Shown here piece by piece: positions 1 through 11,582 of a stretch of DNA of 64,000 nucleotides. The DNA comes from Comamonas sp. lk (GTDB lineage Bacteria > Pseudomonadota > Gammaproteobacteria > Burkholderiales > Burkholderiaceae_C): NCBI GenBank assembly GCA_945925985.1, contig CAMELV010000003.1, positions 124,001 through 188,000 of the forward strand, read 5' to 3'. Every line of letters starts with the position of its first letter. Within the stretch, counting starts at the first letter, position 1. A program made the position numbers and the translations under genes. A model generated the notes under the pieces. That model searched no databases, was not told where the DNA came from, and worked only from the letters and a program-made list of their open reading frames with translations.

Positions 1-118
1 CCGACTTGTCGTGGCGTTTGATCAGCAACACCTCAAGCCCCTGCCTCGTGTCGCGCAGCATCACCACCGTGGCTGCGGCGCGTGGTGGGGTGGACACGGA
101 CTGCATGTTCAGTTCCAT
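1..118 (-). CDS. NUDIX hydrolase, N-terminal fragment cut by the window edge
   Basis: Only the first 39 or so codons are present; the gene continues beyond base 1. The start is the ATG at 118, with an in-frame alternative at 106. The peptide contains AATVVMLRD, then GLEVLLIKRH, which is the usual first beta-strand pair of NUDIX-fold pyrophosphohydrolases of the CoA-pyrophosphatase/MutT-like type. The Nudix box itself would lie outside the window, so the catalytic residues cannot be checked. It is divergent from the short-chain dehydrogenase at 232, with a 113-bp gap in which I see no clear promoter or operator. The family call rests on a short N-terminal stretch and is moderate. Confidence 0.55.
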   Translation of the reverse strand, partial: MELNMQSVSTPPRAAATVVMLRDTRQGLEVLLIKRHDKS

Positions 119-231
119 TCGGGCCTTTCAGGGATGCTGCGCATGCGGTCCGGTACAGTAGGGGATAGGTCGGCCTGAGGCTAGCAGAGTCCGGCCATTG
201 TCTTGTCACCAACCGTTCAGGAACAGTCAGT

Positions 232-1146
232 ATGCGTGTGGGAATAGATTTCAAGGGCCAGGTCGCCATCGTGACCGGCGCCGGTGGCGGCCTCGGCCGG
301 CAACACGCGCTGGCGCTGGCCGCGCGCGGCGCTAAAGTCGTGGTCAACGATTTGGGCGGTGCTCGGGACGGCTCAGGTGGCTCAGCGACTGCAGCCGAGG
401 CCGTGGTGGCCGAGATCCGTGCGGCCGGGGGCGAGGCGCTGGCCAACAGTGCTTCGGTGACTGATTTTGCTGCGGTCGAGGCCATGGTGGCGCAGGCCGT
501 GGCGGCCTGGGGCAGGGTGGACATTTTGGTCAATAACGCCGGCATACTGCGCGACAAGACCTTTGCCAAGATGGAGATGGCGGACTTTGAGCTGGTGGTC
601 GACGTGCACCTGATGGGTGCGGTGCATTGCAGCAAGGCGGTATGGGGTCTGATGAACGCACAAAAATATGGCCGCATCGTTATGACCACTTCATCCAGTG
701 GTCTGTACGGCAATTTCGGCCAGTCCAATTACGGCGCAGCGAAGATGGCCCTGGTGGGTCTGATGCAGACGCTGGCCTTGGAAGGGGCCAAGAACAACAT
801 CCACGTCAATGCCCTGGCGCCCACCGCCGCCACCCGCATGACGGAAGGTCTGATGCCTGAAGCCGTGCTGGCCGCCCTCAAGCCGGAGGCGGTGGTGCCG
901 GCGATGCTGGTGCTGGCCTCTCGCGAGGCGCCGACCCGAACCATTTTGTGTGCCGGGGCCGGCACGTTTGAAGCTGCCCACATCACCCTGACCCAGGGGG
1001 TCTGGCTGGGCACCGACGCGCAAACGCCAGAACGTCTGGCCGAGCGACTGGCTGAGGTGACCGACCCGGCCGGCCAGATGGTGCCGCAGGGCGGCTCAGC
1101 CCAGGGCGCCAATGAGGTGGCCAAGGCCATGGCCCAACTGGGGTAG
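232..1146 (+). CDS. short-chain dehydrogenase/reductase, MFE-2 3-hydroxyacyl-CoA dehydrogenase type
   Basis: 304-residue SDR. The Rossmann motif TGAGGGLG is at residues 15-22, NNAG at 101-104, a serine cluster at 154-156, and the catalytic YGAAK with Tyr167 and Lys171. The N-terminal pattern (GQVAIVTGAGGGLGRQHALALAARGAKVVVNDLGG, broken here only by description) and the length beyond a typical 250-residue SDR resemble the hydroxyacyl-CoA dehydrogenase domain of peroxisomal multifunctional enzyme type 2, so a role in beta-oxidation of an acyl-CoA is likely but inferred. It is a single gene, divergent from the NUDIX gene and convergent with gcvP, whose stop lies 25 bp away. The start is the ATG at 232; no strong ribosome binding site is visible. 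Substrate is unknown. Confidence 0.8.
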   Translation: MRVGIDFKGQVAIVTGAGGGLGRQHALALAARGAKVVVNDLGGARDGSGGSATAAEAVVAEIRAAGGEALANSASVTDFAAVEAMVAQAVAAWGRVDILVNNAGILRDKTFAKMEMADFELVVDVHLMGAVHCSKAVWGLMNAQKYGRIVMTTSSSGLYGNFGQSNYGAAKMALVGLMQTLALEGAKNNIHVNALAPTAATRMTEGLMPEAVLAALKPEAVVPAMLVLASREAPTRTILCAGAGTFEAAHITLTQGVWLGTDAQTPERLAERLAEVTDPAGQMVPQGGSAQGANEVAKAMAQLG

Positions 1147-1171
1147 TCGGGCATGACGAGTCGCTTCGTCG

Positions 1172-4075
<2,904 letters not shown>

Positions 4076-4099
4076 GGCGGCCTCCTCGGCGCTTGGGGT

Positions 4100-4489
4100 T
4101 TAGGCGGCGGCAGCAAAGCCGGCGTAGGCGGTTTCGTCCATCAGTTCATCGAACTCCTGCGGCTGGCTGACCCGGACCTTGAAAAACCAGCCGGCTCCGA
4201 GCGGGTCAGAATTAGCCAACGACGGGTCAGCGCGTAGGGCCTCGTTCACCTCGGTGATCTCGCCCGACACGGGCATGAACACATCGGCTGCGGCTTTGAC
4301 CGACTCCACCACGCCGGCCACCTCTCGGGCGGCCAGGGTTTTGCCTATGTCGGGCAGGTCGACAAACACCACGTCGCCCAGTGCGTCCTGGGCATGGTGG
4401 GTGATGCCAACGGTGACGATGTCTCCGACACCGACAGGGTTGGTGTCGGCCTTCAGCCATTCATGGTCGGGGGTGTACTGGAGGGTCAT
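4100..4489 (-). CDS. gcvH: glycine cleavage system H protein
   Basis: 129-residue lipoyl carrier of the glycine cleavage system, shuttling the methylamine group from GcvP to GcvT. The lipoylation site is visible as the lysine in ESVKAA, within the AGVVESVKAAADVFMPVSGE hammerhead. The N-terminus has the family's YTPDHEWL pattern. It lies between gcvT (55-bp gap) and gcvP (24-bp gap) on the same strand, consistent with one riboswitch-controlled transcript. The start is ATG at 4489. Length matches the family norm, and nothing is missing. Confidence 0.98.
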   Translation of the reverse strand: MTLQYTPDHEWLKADTNPVGVGDIVTVGITHHAQDALGDVVFVDLPDIGKTLAAREVAGVVESVKAAADVFMPVSGEITEVNEALRADPSLANSDPLGAGWFFKVRVSQPQEFDELMDETAYAGFAAAA

Positions 4490-4544
4490 GGAGAGTTCCT
4501 TTCAAAAAAATTGATAAATCGCGACAAAGATCAGGGTTTGAGCG

Positions 4545-5711
4545 TTAAGCACGAACGTAGCGGTGCGGCACAAAGGGCAGGGCGACGACTTCCATGGGGA
4601 CGGGCTTGCCGCGCACCAGCGCCTGCAGCCGGGTGCCCGGCGCGCTGAACTCGAGTGGCACATAGCCCAGCGCGATCGGCGCATCCACGCTGGGGCTGAG
4701 CAAGCCACTGGTGACTTCACCCAGTGCTTGCCCGTCCGTGGTCTGCAGCACACTGTGCTCACGCACCGGCACCCGTTCCAGGGCCCGAAGTCCTATGAGT
4801 TTTCGGCCTCCAGCCCCCGTCCCGCTTGACAACTGTGCTATTATTTTTGTAGCGCCTGGGAAGCCACCAGCCCGCGCGCCGCCGCTGCGGCGTACCTTCT
4901 GGATGGCCCAGCTCAGGCGGGCCTCGACCGGGGAGGTGGTGGCGTCAATGTCGTTGCCGTACAGGCACAAACCGGCCTCCAGTCGTAGGGAGTTGCGCGC
5001 ACCCAGGCCAGCCGGCCGGACCTCGGGCTGGGCCAGCAGGGCGCGCGCGAGCGCAGCGGCATTGTCCTGGTGCACCGAGATCTCAAAACCGTCCTCGCCG
5101 GTGTAGCCGCTGCGGGTGATGAAACAGGGCACCTGCCGGCTGCCGCCACCCAGGGTGCAGTCGATCTCAAAGCCGCCGCCGGTCATGAACACCAGCCGCC
5201 CGATGGTGGGGCACAGGCGCTGCAGTGCTGTGACGGCCTGCGGCCCTTGCAGCGCCAGCAAGGCCAGCTCGGGCAGGGGCAAAACCTGGCAGCGCTGGCC
5301 AATGCCCGCCTGGATGTGGGCCACATCGGCCGCCTTGCAGGCGCCATTGACCACCAAAAACAGGTCGCCATGGCTGTCGGTGCGGTTGACGAGCATCAGG
5401 TCATCGATGATGCCGCCCGCATCGTTGAGCAGCAGCCCGTAACGCTGGCGGCCGTTCGCCAGACCAACCACATCCACGGGCAGCAGGGTTTCCAGCGCGG
5501 CGGCTGCATCGGGCCCTACCAAGCGCAACTGGCCCATGTGGGACACGTCAAACAGGCTGGCCGCCTTGCGGGTCTGGTGGTGTTCTGCCATCAGGCCGGC
5601 CGGGTATTGCACCGGCATGCTGTAGCCGGCAAACGGCACCATGCGGGCGCCCAAACTCAGGTGCAGGTCGTACAAGGGCGCCTTCAGTAGTTCATCCGAC
5701 GGGACATTCAT
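4545..5711 (-). CDS. gcvT: aminomethyltransferase, glycine cleavage T-protein
   Basis: 388-residue T-protein. It transfers the methylene group from aminomethyl-GcvH to tetrahydrofolate and releases ammonia. The N-terminus (LLKAPLYDLHLSLGARMVPFAGYSMPVQYPAG) and the ARNSLRLEAGLCLYGNDID segment are diagnostic. I place the start at ATG 5711; an in-frame ATG at 5750 would add 13 residues that do not match the family and would lie close to the riboswitch. It is the first gene of gcvTHP. A 17-bp repeat (4837-4853) lies near residue 290 and reads TKIIAQ in frame, followed by a short low-complexity SSGTGAGG stretch. This is a variable loop region, so the insertion may be tolerated. Confidence 0.96.
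   Translation of the reverse strand: MNVPSDELLKAPLYDLHLSLGARMVPFAGYSMPVQYPAGLMAEHHQTRKAASLFDVSHMGQLRLVGPDAAAALETLLPVDVVGLANGRQRYGLLLNDAGGIIDDLMLVNRTDSHGDLFLVVNGACKAADVAHIQAGIGQRCQVLPLPELALLALQGPQAVTALQRLCPTIGRLVFMTGGGFEIDCTLGGGSRQVPCFITRSGYTGEDGFEISVHQDNAAALARALLAQPEVRPAGLGARNSLRLEAGLCLYGNDIDATTSPVEARLSWAIQKVRRSGGARAGGFPGATKIIAQLSSGTGAGGRKLIGLRALERVPVREHSVLQTTDGQALGEVTSGLLSPSVDAPIALGYVPLEFSAPGTRLQALVRGKPVPMEVVALPFVPHRYVRA
4837..4853 (-). repeat. 17-bp GCTAC-N7-ATAGC motif, copy in gcvT
   Basis: Minus-strand reading GCTACAAAAATAATAGC. It differs from the alaS copy at only two positions. Read in frame it encodes ATKIIA. Confidence 0.75.
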
Positions 5712-5774
5712 GGGGCATTCCTGGACAGTTAAATCGCGGGCACATGCCATGACCTAGGCCATGGTTGGCCCCCG

Positions 5775-6010
5775 CTGTCCGTGGTACCTGAGAGATTCGC
5801 CGGGCCAACCGCGCCAGACCTCTGACGCAATGTGCTGCGGGTTGCTCCTTCGGTGGGCGGCATGGGCTGCCGCCTCTCTCCAGTGGGGAGTCGTGGGTTA
5901 ACCAGCAAGATCAGCCCACGTTTGTCAGTCCTTTTGCCTGAGCGTTCAGACCGCTGTGATCAGCCGTCATGCGCCTTCGGCGGCCGGTCTCTGTGCCGGC
6001 ACTCTCCTGA
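5775..6010 (-). promoter_or_regulatory. tandem glycine riboswitch controlling gcvTHP
   Basis: The minus strand carries two consecutive glycine aptamers. Aptamer I (about 6010 to 5924) opens with GGAGAG, has CCGCCGAAGGCGC and closes with GCTCAGGCAAAAGGAC. Aptamer II (about 5883 to 5775) opens with GGAGAGAGGCGG, has CACCGAAGGAGCAA and closes with ATCTCTCAGGTACC...GGACAG. The linker of about 40 nt can form a hairpin with CGTGGG/CCCACG arms. These are the conserved signatures of cooperative two-aptamer glycine riboswitches. It sits 63 bp upstream of the gcvT start, the standard position. Glycine binding is expected to turn on the cleavage operon. Confidence 0.95.
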
Positions 6011-6051
6011 CACTTCAAATTCTAACCCCGGACCGAAAGCGCCAATTCGCC

Positions 6052-7329
6052 TTATTTGGCGTAAACCAGATCTCGCAGGGTCAGCGATATGGAGGGAACG
6101 TAGGTGATCACCATCAGGCAGGCCAGGATCACCAGCACAAAGGGCACCAATTGGCCGATGATGCGGTCGAGTGAAATTTTGGCCACGGTGCAGGCCGCAA
6201 ACAGGTTCACGCCAAAGGGCGGCGTGATCATGCCCAGCGCCAGATTCACCACCATGATCAGGCCAAAATGCACCGGGTCAATGCCAAAGTGAATCGCCAC
6301 CGGCGCCAGGATGGGCGCCAGCACGATGATGGCCGCACTGGTCTCGATGAACATGCCGATCAGGAACAGCGCTGCATTCACCCCCAGCAGAAACATGGCT
6401 GGCGACTGCAACACCGACTCCAAGTAGGTGCCGATCGCGGCAGGTACCCCAGCACGCGTGATCAAAAAGGCAAACAGCCCGGCGTTGGCAATAATGAACA
6501 TGATGACGGCACTGGACAGCACCGATTTGCGCAGGATCGCCGCCAGATTCTTAAAGTTGAGCTCGCGGTACACCACGCCACCCACCAGCAGCGCGTAGAA
6601 CACCGCCACCGCAGAGGCCTCGGTCGGGGTGAAAATGCCGCCATAGATGCCGCCCAAGATAATGACCGGCATCATCAGGGCCCAGCCGGCTTGCCGCGTG
6701 GCGGGCAGAAAACGCAATCGGCCATCGCCATCGTTCTTGCCCCAGCCCTTGTAACGGCAGTAAATGTAGACAAACAGCATCAGCGCGCCGCTGATCAGAA
6801 AGCCTGGACCGAAACCGGCAATGAACAGTTCGCCAATCGACACCTCGGCGCTGACGCCGTACAAAATCATGGGAATGCTGGGTGGGATGATCACGCCCAG
6901 TTCTGCACTGGTGGCCTGCAGCGCGGCAGCGTAGGGTGTGGGGTAACCATGCTTGATCAGGGCCGGGATCAGAATGGCACCGACCGCAAAAGTGGTGGCC
7001 ACCGACGAGCCCGATACGGCAGCAAAGATCATGCAGGTCAGCACGCAGGTCATGGGCAGACCGCCCTGCACGCCGCCCACAATGCTCTTGGCAAACTCCA
7101 CCAAGCGGCGCGAAATGCCGCCGGTTTCCATCAGGTTACCGGCCAGAATGAAAAATGGGATGGCGGCCAGCGGAAACTTGTTGATGGAGGAAAACATTTC
7201 CTTCACCGAAATCAGCATGTTGATGCCCGACACCTGAATGCCCAGAATGGCAGCCAGCCCGATCGACACCGCCACCGACACGGTCAGTGCAAAGCACAAG
7301 ACCATGGTGATCAGCATCATCACGCTCAT
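6052..7329 (-). CDS. dctM: TRAP transporter large membrane subunit, DctM family
   Basis: 425-residue, highly hydrophobic protein with about twelve membrane segments. It carries the DctM signatures PFFILAGNLMETGGISRRLV and LGVIIPPSIPMILYG. It forms the channel subunit of a sodium- or proton-driven TRAP transporter for an organic acid. The start is ATG 7329, which overlaps the dctQ stop as ATGA; a longer reading upstream to 7536 is a shadow of dctQ. It is the last gene of dctP-dctQ-dctM. The substrate cannot be read from sequence; the P-subunit family takes C4-dicarboxylates, sugar acids and similar carboxylates. Confidence 0.93.
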   Translation of the reverse strand: MSVMMLITMVLCFALTVSVAVSIGLAAILGIQVSGINMLISVKEMFSSINKFPLAAIPFFILAGNLMETGGISRRLVEFAKSIVGGVQGGLPMTCVLTCMIFAAVSGSSVATTFAVGAILIPALIKHGYPTPYAAALQATSAELGVIIPPSIPMILYGVSAEVSIGELFIAGFGPGFLISGALMLFVYIYCRYKGWGKNDGDGRLRFLPATRQAGWALMMPVIILGGIYGGIFTPTEASAVAVFYALLVGGVVYRELNFKNLAAILRKSVLSSAVIMFIIANAGLFAFLITRAGVPAAIGTYLESVLQSPAMFLLGVNAALFLIGMFIETSAAIIVLAPILAPVAIHFGIDPVHFGLIMVVNLALGMITPPFGVNLFAACTVAKISLDRIIGQLVPFVLVILACLMVITYVPSISLTLRDLVYAK

Positions 7330-7835
7330 TGGGCGGTCTCCAGTTCCTGGCGCTGCGGGTCCAGCAGGTTGCCCACAATGCCCAGCACACTGAACAGGCC
7401 GCCCACAGGCATGGCCAGATAGGCCCAGAACATCGAAATACTCTCCAGCCCAGCCATGGACTGCACCTGGCCGCGCAAGGCGTAGGCCCAGCCCCACCAA
7501 ACGATGATGCCCACCAGCAGCAGGGCAGCGCCGCACACCACCCAGTCCAGCACGCGCTTCATGCGCGGCGGGCTCCAGCGGTACAGCACGTCAACACTGA
7601 CCATCGCCCCCTGGCGAAACGCCGCTGCAATGCCCATGAACACCATCCAGATCAGGCTGAAGCGGATCAGGATCTCTGACCACTCAGCCGGCTGCTCCAG
7701 CACAAACCGGGTGATGATCTGGAACATGGCCAAACTGGAGGCCACCACCAGCATGACACAGGCGATGACCATGGCCAGCCCGGTGGTGCGGCGCTCCAGC
7801 GACAGAAACAGGGCCTTCAAGGGGCGACGAAGCAA
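7326..7835 (-). CDS. dctQ: TRAP transporter small membrane subunit, DctQ family
   Basis: 169-residue protein with four predicted membrane helices and the family segment AEWSEILIRFSLIWMVFMG. It bridges the periplasmic binding protein to DctM. The start is likely TTG at 7835, directly abutting the dctP stop codon with no spacer and no visible Shine-Dalgarno, so translation is probably coupled to dctP. The next in-frame ATG (before VIACVML) would remove the N-terminal cytoplasmic segment and is less likely. It overlaps dctM by 4 bp. Confidence 0.9.
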   Translation of the reverse strand: MLRRPLKALFLSLERRTTGLAMVIACVMLVVASSLAMFQIITRFVLEQPAEWSEILIRFSLIWMVFMGIAAAFRQGAMVSVDVLYRWSPPRMKRVLDWVVCGAALLLVGIIVWWGWAYALRGQVQSMAGLESISMFWAYLAMPVGGLFSVLGIVGNLLDPQRQELETAQ

Positions 7836-8822
7836 TTATTTGGCGTTGCGGATGGCGTCGAGGTTGGCCTTGCCAAACTGTTTCTCGAACTCTGCATTCA
7901 CGGGTGCCAATGCGGCCACAAACTTGGCCTTGTCCACGTTGTCGATCACAACCATCCCCTTGGCGCGCAGTTCGGACACGCCCTTGGCATCGTCCGCGTC
8001 GACCCGGGCCCGGTTGGCCTTGGCGGCCTCCTTGGCAGCTTCAATGAATGCGGACTTGTCGGCGGCGCTGAGTTTCTCAAAGGAGGCCTTGTTCATCAGG
8101 ATCAGGCAGGGCGAGTAGACATGGCCGGTGAGCGACAGGTGCTTTTGCACCTGGTCAAACTTGGACGCCATGATCACCGACAGCGGGTTTTCCTGGCCGT
8201 CAACCGTGCCCTGCTGCAAGGCGGTGAACACCTCGGGGAATGCCATGGGCGTGGTCACGATGCCCAGGCCCTTGTAGGCGGCAATGTGCACCGGGTTCTC
8301 CATGGTGCGCATTTTCAGGCCCTTCAGGTCCTCTGGCAGCTTCACATCGCGCTTGCTGTTGGTCATGTGCCGGAAACCGTTTTCCGCCCAGGCCAGCGCC
8401 TTGAAGCCCTTGCTGTCAAACTTGGTCAGCATGTCCTGGCCAAACGGGCCGTCCAGCACCGCGCGGGCATGGGCTTTGTCACGGAACAAAAATGGCACGT
8501 CGATGATCTTGGTTTCAGGCACGAAATTGGGTACCGGCCCGGTCGACGTCATCGTCAGTTCCTGGGTGCCCAGTTGAACAGCCTCGATCGACTCGCGTTC
8601 GCCACCCAGCGAGCCGTCATAAAAAGTCTGCACCTTGTAGCGGCCGGCCGTGCGCTTTTCCACCTCTTGCGCAAACACATCGATGCCAACGCCCTGGTGC
8701 GAGTTTTTGGCGGTCGAGATGCTGATCTTCAGGGTGGTCTGCGCCGCGGCGCCGGCCATCAGGCCAAGTGCCAGGCCAAGGCCCAAGGCGATTCGGGACA
8801 GGGATTGCGTGTTCAGTTTCAT
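7836..8822 (-). CDS. dctP: TRAP transporter periplasmic substrate-binding protein, DctP family
   Basis: 328 residues with a Sec signal peptide (hydrophobic core ALGLGLALGLMAGAAAQ, cleavage near residue 26). The mature protein has the DctP pattern, including LKGLKMRTMENPVH, in which the arginine is the usual carboxylate-binding residue, and the GTVDGQENP segment. It captures an organic acid anion in the periplasm for DctQM. The start is ATG 8822, preceded by GGAGAACC; a reading extending to 9098 is ETF-QO shadow. The 121-bp gap upstream holds a perfect palindrome at 8840-8857. Confidence 0.93.
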   Translation of the reverse strand: MKLNTQSLSRIALGLGLALGLMAGAAAQTTLKISISTAKNSHQGVGIDVFAQEVEKRTAGRYKVQTFYDGSLGGERESIEAVQLGTQELTMTSTGPVPNFVPETKIIDVPFLFRDKAHARAVLDGPFGQDMLTKFDSKGFKALAWAENGFRHMTNSKRDVKLPEDLKGLKMRTMENPVHIAAYKGLGIVTTPMAFPEVFTALQQGTVDGQENPLSVIMASKFDQVQKHLSLTGHVYSPCLILMNKASFEKLSAADKSAFIEAAKEAAKANRARVDADDAKGVSELRAKGMVVIDNVDKAKFVAALAPVNAEFEKQFGKANLDAIRNAK

Positions 8823-8839
8823 GGGGTTCTCCGGGTTGA

Positions 8840-8857
8840 TGGTCTGCCTGCAGACCA
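8840..8857. promoter_or_regulatory. palindromic operator candidate in the dctP leader
   Basis: Perfect inverted repeat with 8-bp arms, TGGTCTGC and GCAGACCA, and a 2-bp centre. It ends 18 bp before the dctP start codon. The TGGTC...GACCA outline resembles operators of GntR (FadR-type) regulators, many of which control organic-acid transporters. That assignment is inferred, as no regulator gene is adjacent. Confidence 0.55.
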
Positions 8858-8943
8858 AGTGTGCCTCATTGTGACCGGCAGAAACGCCCGCCAACATCGG
8901 GGTTTTCTCGGGGATGGGCCCGGTCTTCCCGGCGCCCCCGGGC

Positions 8944-10635
8944 TTACATACCGGCGTAATTCGGCCCGCCGCCGCCCTCTGGCGTGACCCAGACGATGTT
9001 TTGGGTCGGGTCCTTGATGTCGCAGGTCTTGCAGTGCACGCAGTTCTGCGCGTTGATCTGCAGCCGGTTGGAGTTGTCGTCGTTTTTGACGTACTCATAC
9101 ACGCCGGCCGGGCAGTAGCGGGCCTCGGGGCCAGCGTACTTGGCCAGGTTGATGCTGACCGGCACCGAGGCGTCCTTGAGCGTCAAGTGGGCCGGTTGCT
9201 GCTCTTCGTGGTTGGTGTTGCTGATGAAGACGCTGCTCAGCCGGTCGAAGGTCAGTTTGCCATCGGGCTTGGGGTAATTGATGGGCTGGCACTCGGCTGC
9301 CGGCTTGAGGTAGGCGTGGTCGGGTTTGTCGCGGCGCAGGGTCCAGGGGATGTGACCGCGCAGCACAAACTGCTCAAAGCCGTTCATCAGCGTGGCCGTG
9401 GTCAGACCGTACTTGAACCAGTTCTTGAAGTTGCGGTCTTTATTCAGCTCGGTGTACAGCCAACTGGCCTCAAAGGCCGCGGGGTAGGCGCTCAGTTCAT
9501 CGTGCTGGCGGCCAGCCTGCACGGCCTCAAAGGCGGCCTCGGCCGCCAGCATGCCGGTCTTGATGGCGGCGTGGCTGCCTTTGATGCGGCCCACGTTCAG
9601 GTAGCCGGCATTGCAGCCTATCAGCGCGCCACCCGGGAACACGGTCTTGGGCAGGGCATTGAGGCCGCTGGCATTGATGGCCCGCGCCCCGTAGGACAGC
9701 CGCTTGGCCGTGACCTCGCCCTGGTCATTTTCAAAGTAGTAGCGCACGTTGGGGTGGGTTTTCCAGCGTTGCAGCTCTTCAAACGGGCTCAGGTAGGGGT
9801 TGGTGTAGCCCAGGCCGGTGACGAAGCCCAGCGCCACCTTGTTGTCCGGCAGGTGGTACAGGAAGGCGCCGCCATAGGTGTCGGATGCCATGGGCCAGCC
9901 GGCGGTGTGCATCACAAAGCCGGGTTGGTGCCGGCTGGGGTCGATTTCCCACAGTTCCTTGATGCCGATGCCAAAGCTTTGCGGGTCGCGGCCCTCGTCA
10001 AGCTTGAACTTGGCGATCAGCTGTTTGCCCAGGTGGCCGCGCGCGCCTTCGGCAAACACCGTGTACTTGCCCAGCAGTTCCATGCCGAGCTGGAAGCTGT
10101 CCATCGGCTCACCATCCTTGCCCACGCCCATGTTGCCGGTGGCCACACCTTTGACCGAGCCCTTGTCGTTGTACAGCACCTCAGCCCCGGTGAAACCCGG
10201 GAAAATCTCAACCCCCAGGGCTTCGGCCTGCTCGGCCATCCATTTGGTGACCGCGCCCAGGCTGACGATGTAATTGCCATGGTTGTCGGCGAAGGGTGGC
10301 AGCACCATATTCGGCACCCGAAAGCCACTGGTTTCACCCAGGAACACATAAGCGTCGTCAGTGACCGGCTGGTTCAGTGGCGCGCCGCGTGCTTTCCAAT
10401 CCGGGATCAACTCAGTCAGCGCCTTGGGGTCCATGATGGCGCCGGACAAGATGTGGGCGCCCGGCTCCGAGCCTTTTTCCAGCACCACCACCGACACATC
10501 CTGGCCTTTTTCGGCAGCCAGTTGCTTGAGACGGATGGCTGTGGCCAGACCTCCGGGGCCGCCACCGACCACGACCACGTCGTAGTCCATCGCTTCACGG
10601 GGGCCGAACTGGGCCAGTAGTTCCTGGTGTGTCAT
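8944..10635 (-). CDS. electron transfer flavoprotein-ubiquinone oxidoreductase
   Basis: 563-residue membrane-associated flavoprotein. It moves electrons from acyl-CoA dehydrogenases, via ETF, to ubiquinone. The FAD-binding motif VVVVGGGPGGLATAIRLK is near residue 20. The C-terminal ferredoxin-like domain carries the [4Fe-4S] cysteines (CPAGVYE, then NCVHCKTCDIKDP). Length matches the mitochondrial and bacterial ETF-QO family. The start is ATG 10635 (THQELLAQFGPRE), since the upstream extension to 10902 overlaps the divergent SDR region and is not conserved-looking. It fits the fatty-acid and branched-acid catabolic context of the adjoining genes. Confidence 0.95.
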   Translation of the reverse strand: MTHQELLAQFGPREAMDYDVVVVGGGPGGLATAIRLKQLAAEKGQDVSVVVLEKGSEPGAHILSGAIMDPKALTELIPDWKARGAPLNQPVTDDAYVFLGETSGFRVPNMVLPPFADNHGNYIVSLGAVTKWMAEQAEALGVEIFPGFTGAEVLYNDKGSVKGVATGNMGVGKDGEPMDSFQLGMELLGKYTVFAEGARGHLGKQLIAKFKLDEGRDPQSFGIGIKELWEIDPSRHQPGFVMHTAGWPMASDTYGGAFLYHLPDNKVALGFVTGLGYTNPYLSPFEELQRWKTHPNVRYYFENDQGEVTAKRLSYGARAINASGLNALPKTVFPGGALIGCNAGYLNVGRIKGSHAAIKTGMLAAEAAFEAVQAGRQHDELSAYPAAFEASWLYTELNKDRNFKNWFKYGLTTATLMNGFEQFVLRGHIPWTLRRDKPDHAYLKPAAECQPINYPKPDGKLTFDRLSSVFISNTNHEEQQPAHLTLKDASVPVSINLAKYAGPEARYCPAGVYEYVKNDDNSNRLQINAQNCVHCKTCDIKDPTQNIVWVTPEGGGGPNYAGM

Positions 10636-10784
10636 GCTGATTCTCGGGTGAAATTCTCGTTTGATAATCGGGCCTTGGCCAGGCGCTCCTGCCAAAGCCC
10701 GCAGACCGTGGGTCGAGTGAGATTTTATTCGGTGAATCGGCGCGTCAGTGGGCGCCCGGAACCTCATTTGTGGAGAAACTCGGT

Positions 10785-11567
10785 ATGGCCTACAGCATTG
10801 ACTTATCGGGCCGGGTGGCCTTTGTGACGGGGGCCTCCAGCGGTTTAGGCGCCCAGTTTGCCCAGACCCTGGCACGCGCAGGGGCTGCTGTGGTACTGGC
10901 AAGCCGGCGGGTGGAACGGCTCAAGGACCTGCGCGCCCGCATCGAGGCAGATGGCGGTAACGCCCATGTGGTGGAACTGGACGTGACCGACCACGGCTCG
11001 ATCAAAGCGGCGGTGGCCCACGCCGAGACCCAGGTCGGCTCGATCGACATCCTCATCAACAATTCGGGGGTGAGCGCCACCCAGCGTATCCAGGATGTGA
11101 CCGAGGAAGATTTTGACTTTACCTTTGACACCAACGTCAAAGGCGCCTTTTTTGTGGCGCAGGAGGTGGGCAAGCGCATGCTGGCCCGTGCTCGCGGCTC
11201 GGCACCCGGCACCTACACCGGTGGGCGCATCGTCAACATCGCGTCGGCGGCCGGTTTGCGGGTGCTGCCGCAGATCAGCGTCTACGCCATGAGCAAGGCT
11301 GCGGTGATTCACATGACCCGGGCCATGGCCGTGGAGTGGGGCCGCTTTGGCATCAATGTCAACGCCCTCTGCCCGGGCTATATTGACACCGAGATCAACC
11401 ACCACCACTGGCAGACCGAGCAGGGCCAGAAACTGGTGCAGATGCTGCCGCGCAAGCGGGTCGGGCAGGTGCAAGACCTGGACGCTGTGCTGGTGATGCT
11501 GTGTGCCAACGAGAGCCATTTCATCAACGGCGCAGTGATCTCGGCCGACGACGGTTTTGGCATCTGA
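10785..11567 (+). CDS. short-chain dehydrogenase/reductase
   Basis: 260-residue classical SDR with TGASSGLG at residues 15-22, NNSG at 92-95, catalytic Ser154, YAMSK with Tyr167 and Lys171, and a CPGYIDTEI segment. The start is ATG 10785, because GGAGAAA lies just ahead; a GTG at 10770 is an alternative. It is divergent from ETF-QO, and the 149-bp gap contains an imperfect hairpin (about 10673-10705). It is convergent with the AhpD-like gene. The substrate is unknown. A 3-ketoacyl or 3-hydroxyacyl reductase role is plausible from context only. Confidence 0.82.
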   Translation: MAYSIDLSGRVAFVTGASSGLGAQFAQTLARAGAAVVLASRRVERLKDLRARIEADGGNAHVVELDVTDHGSIKAAVAHAETQVGSIDILINNSGVSATQRIQDVTEEDFDFTFDTNVKGAFFVAQEVGKRMLARARGSAPGTYTGGRIVNIASAAGLRVLPQISVYAMSKAAVIHMTRAMAVEWGRFGINVNALCPGYIDTEINHHHWQTEQGQKLVQMLPRKRVGQVQDLDAVLVMLCANESHFINGAVISADDGFGI

Positions 11568-11582
11568 CGGGTCGCGCCCTGA

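Noticed and set aside
1155-1170. GACGA/TCGTC hairpin between the SDR and gcvP as a terminator
   Set aside because: Arms are only 5 bp with no U-tract; too weak to call.
8914-10620. A 568-codon plus-strand frame opposite ETF-QO
   Set aside because: The opposite strand encodes a complete ETF-QO with iron-sulfur cysteines; the frame has shadow composition.
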